Source: a bacterium
Lineage (GTDB): Bacteria > Bacillota > Bacilli > Lactobacillales > Streptococcaceae
Reading direction: 5' to 3'
DNA: 64,000 nt
Assembly: GCA_905221215.1 (NCBI GenBank)
Contig: CAJNCI010000002.1
Location: forward strand, 186,001 to 250,000
Shown here piece after piece: positions 63,005 through 64,000 of the stretch. The position numbers and the translations under genes were made by a program. Every line of letters begins with the position of its first letter. Within the stretch, counting starts at the first letter, position 1. Below the pieces are notes generated by a model. The model saw nothing but the letters and a program-made list of their open reading frames with translations, had not been told where the DNA came from and did no database searches.

Positions 63005-64000
63005 TTACAATTTCTCACGCGCAGCTTTAGCTGCTTCCACAAGACGGATCAAACTTTCTTTTGTTTCTGGAATACCACGTGTTTTCAAACCACAGTCAGG
63101 GTTGATCCAAACTTTCTTGCTTGGCACTTTAGCAAGGATGGCTTCGATTGTGTGGTCGATTTCGCCTTCGTTCGGCACACGAGGTGAGTGGATATCGTAA
63201 ACCCCAGGTCCCACTTCTGTTTGGAAGTTCTTCGCTTTGAGTTCGTCCAAGATTTCAAGGTTTGAACGGCTAGCCTCAAATGAGATAACGTCCGCATCCA
63301 AGTTGTCGATAGCTGGGATGATATCTGTAAATTCTGAGTAACACATGTGAGTGTGGATTTGTGTATCTGGCGCTACTGTTGAGTGTACCAAGCGGAAGGC
63401 AGGAATTGCCCAGTCAAGGTAGTCTTCGTACCAGTCGCTACGACGGAGTGGCAATTTTTCACGAAGAGCAGCCTCGTCGATTTGGATGATTTTCACACCA
63501 GCAGCTTCAAGGTCCAGCACTTCATCCTTGATAGCAAGGGCGATTTGAAGAGTTGAATCCTTGATAGAGATGTCTTCACGTGGGAATGACCAGTTGAGGA
63601 TAGTAACAGGTCCAGTCAACATCCCTTTAACAGGTTTGTTTGTACGGCTTTGTGCATAGCTAGACCATTTAACAGTGATAGGGTTAAGACGAGTGACATC
63701 ACCCCAGATGATTGGTGGTTTCACCCCACGCATACCATATGATTGTACCCAACCATTTTTAGAGAAGAGGTAACCTGACAAGTTTTGACCGAAGTACTCA
63801 ACCATGTCATTACGCTCGAATTCACCGTGAACAAGGACATCAAAGTCGATATCTTCTTGCCATTTGATCCATTCATCGATCGTTTCAGCAAGGAAAGCGT
63901 CGTACTCTTCTTGAGACAATTCACCTTTACGGTAAGCCAAACGTTTAGCACGAACTTCTTTTGTTTGAGGGAATGAACCGATAGTTGTTGTTGGAAGAGC
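63005..64000 (-). CDS. metE: Cobalamin-independent methionine synthase, C-terminal part (runs off window)
   Basis: The last 331 codons of MetE. The catalytic C-terminal barrel starts at [19 protein letters not shown] and carries the zinc site with His and Cys in HTHMCYSEF and the final Cys in [10 protein letters not shown]. It transfers the methyl group of methyl-THF-polyglutamate to homocysteine. The true start is beyond position 64000; apparent internal starts are not used. Followed by metF. Confidence 0.95.
   Translation of the reverse strand, partial: ALPTTTIGSFPQTKEVRAKRLAYRKGELSQEEYDAFLAETIDEWIKWQEDIDFDVLVHGEFERNDMVEYFGQNLSGYLFSKNGWVQSYGMRGVKPPIIWGDVTRLNPITVKWSSYAQSRTNKPVKGMLTGPVTILNWSFPREDISIKDSTLQIALAIKDEVLDLEAAGVKIIQIDEAALREKLPLRRSDWYEDYLDWAIPAFRLVHSTVAPDTQIHTHMCYSEFTDIIPAIDNLDADVISFEASRSNLEILDELKAKNFQTEVGPGVYDIHSPRVPNEGEIDHTIEAILAKVPSKKVWINPDCGLKTRGIPETKESLIRLVEAAKAAREKL

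Overview
The window is a low-GC Firmicute chromosome segment. Gene content and repeats point to the Streptococcus mitis / S. pneumoniae / S. pseudopneumoniae group. The clearest evidence is eight BOX-type repeats (several containing a close match to the BOXA1R primer sequence), a LytC-type choline-binding lysozyme, the murM-murN pair, and the Mn/Ca ATPase + MntE + yybP-ykoY riboswitch module. No phage, IS transposase, CRISPR array, tRNA or rRNA was seen. Nearly all of it is core housekeeping DNA, and most genes lie on the minus strand.

Layout. 1-8.3 kb: the start of an MFS transporter, an FMN reductase, yaaA, a 531-aa membrane protein of unknown function, a short degenerate peptide deformylase, then divergent Mn/Ca exporters (caxP/mgtA behind a yybP-ykoY riboswitch, and mntE). 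8.3-16.6 kb: Uup-like ABC-F, cca and dapB overlap by 4 nt; then degV, a DUF1149 gene, and the cdaA-cdaR-glmM c-di-AMP/cell-wall operon. 16.9-24.4 kb: flavin-dependent FNR, rapZ-yvcK-whiA, a dfr-small membrane gene-clpX-ysxC-ridA operon, and dpr. 24.7-30.5 kb: lytC, tpiA, dnaD-like, metA, apt and a frameshifted methyltransferase. 30.8-39.2 kb: rplK-rplA, ldcB, HIT, pepA, brnQ, rhodanese, uracil-DNA glycosylase-like, pepV, nitroreductase. 39.5-49 kb: an orphan amino-acid-binding lipoprotein, phosphoesterase, uvrC, a membrane metalloprotease, murN, murM, estA, RNase J2. 49.3-64 kb: recJ, a four-gene amino-acid ABC transporter on the plus strand, msmK, a PucR-like regulator, mrnC, cysS, cysE, pnp, metF and the 3' part of metE.

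Several themes recur. Metal and oxidative stress: mntE, caxP with riboswitch, dpr, yaaA. Cell wall: murMN, glmM, cdaA, dapB, ldcB, lytC. Sulfur amino acids: metA, metE, metF, cysE, cysS. RNA decay: pnp, rnjB, mrnC. Dihydrofolate reductase carries Leu at position 100, the substitution known for trimethoprim resistance in pneumococci.

The most useful non-coding observations are these. A ~118-bp dispersed leader-like element occurs in two copies, before dapB and before pnp. A ~100-bp inverted-repeat element lies inside the rplK-rplA operon. The yaaA and uvrC promoters have their -10 box 6 bp from the ATG, which implies leaderless mRNAs. Terminator T-tracts sit almost flush against the Shine-Dalgarno of the next gene (lytC, udg, rapZ). 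BOX elements lie between stop codon and terminator. The gene order at rplA / methyltransferase-apt, and the position of msmK, differ from what I remember of reference pneumococcal genomes. All functional names are read from protein motifs and recalled families; no database search was run.
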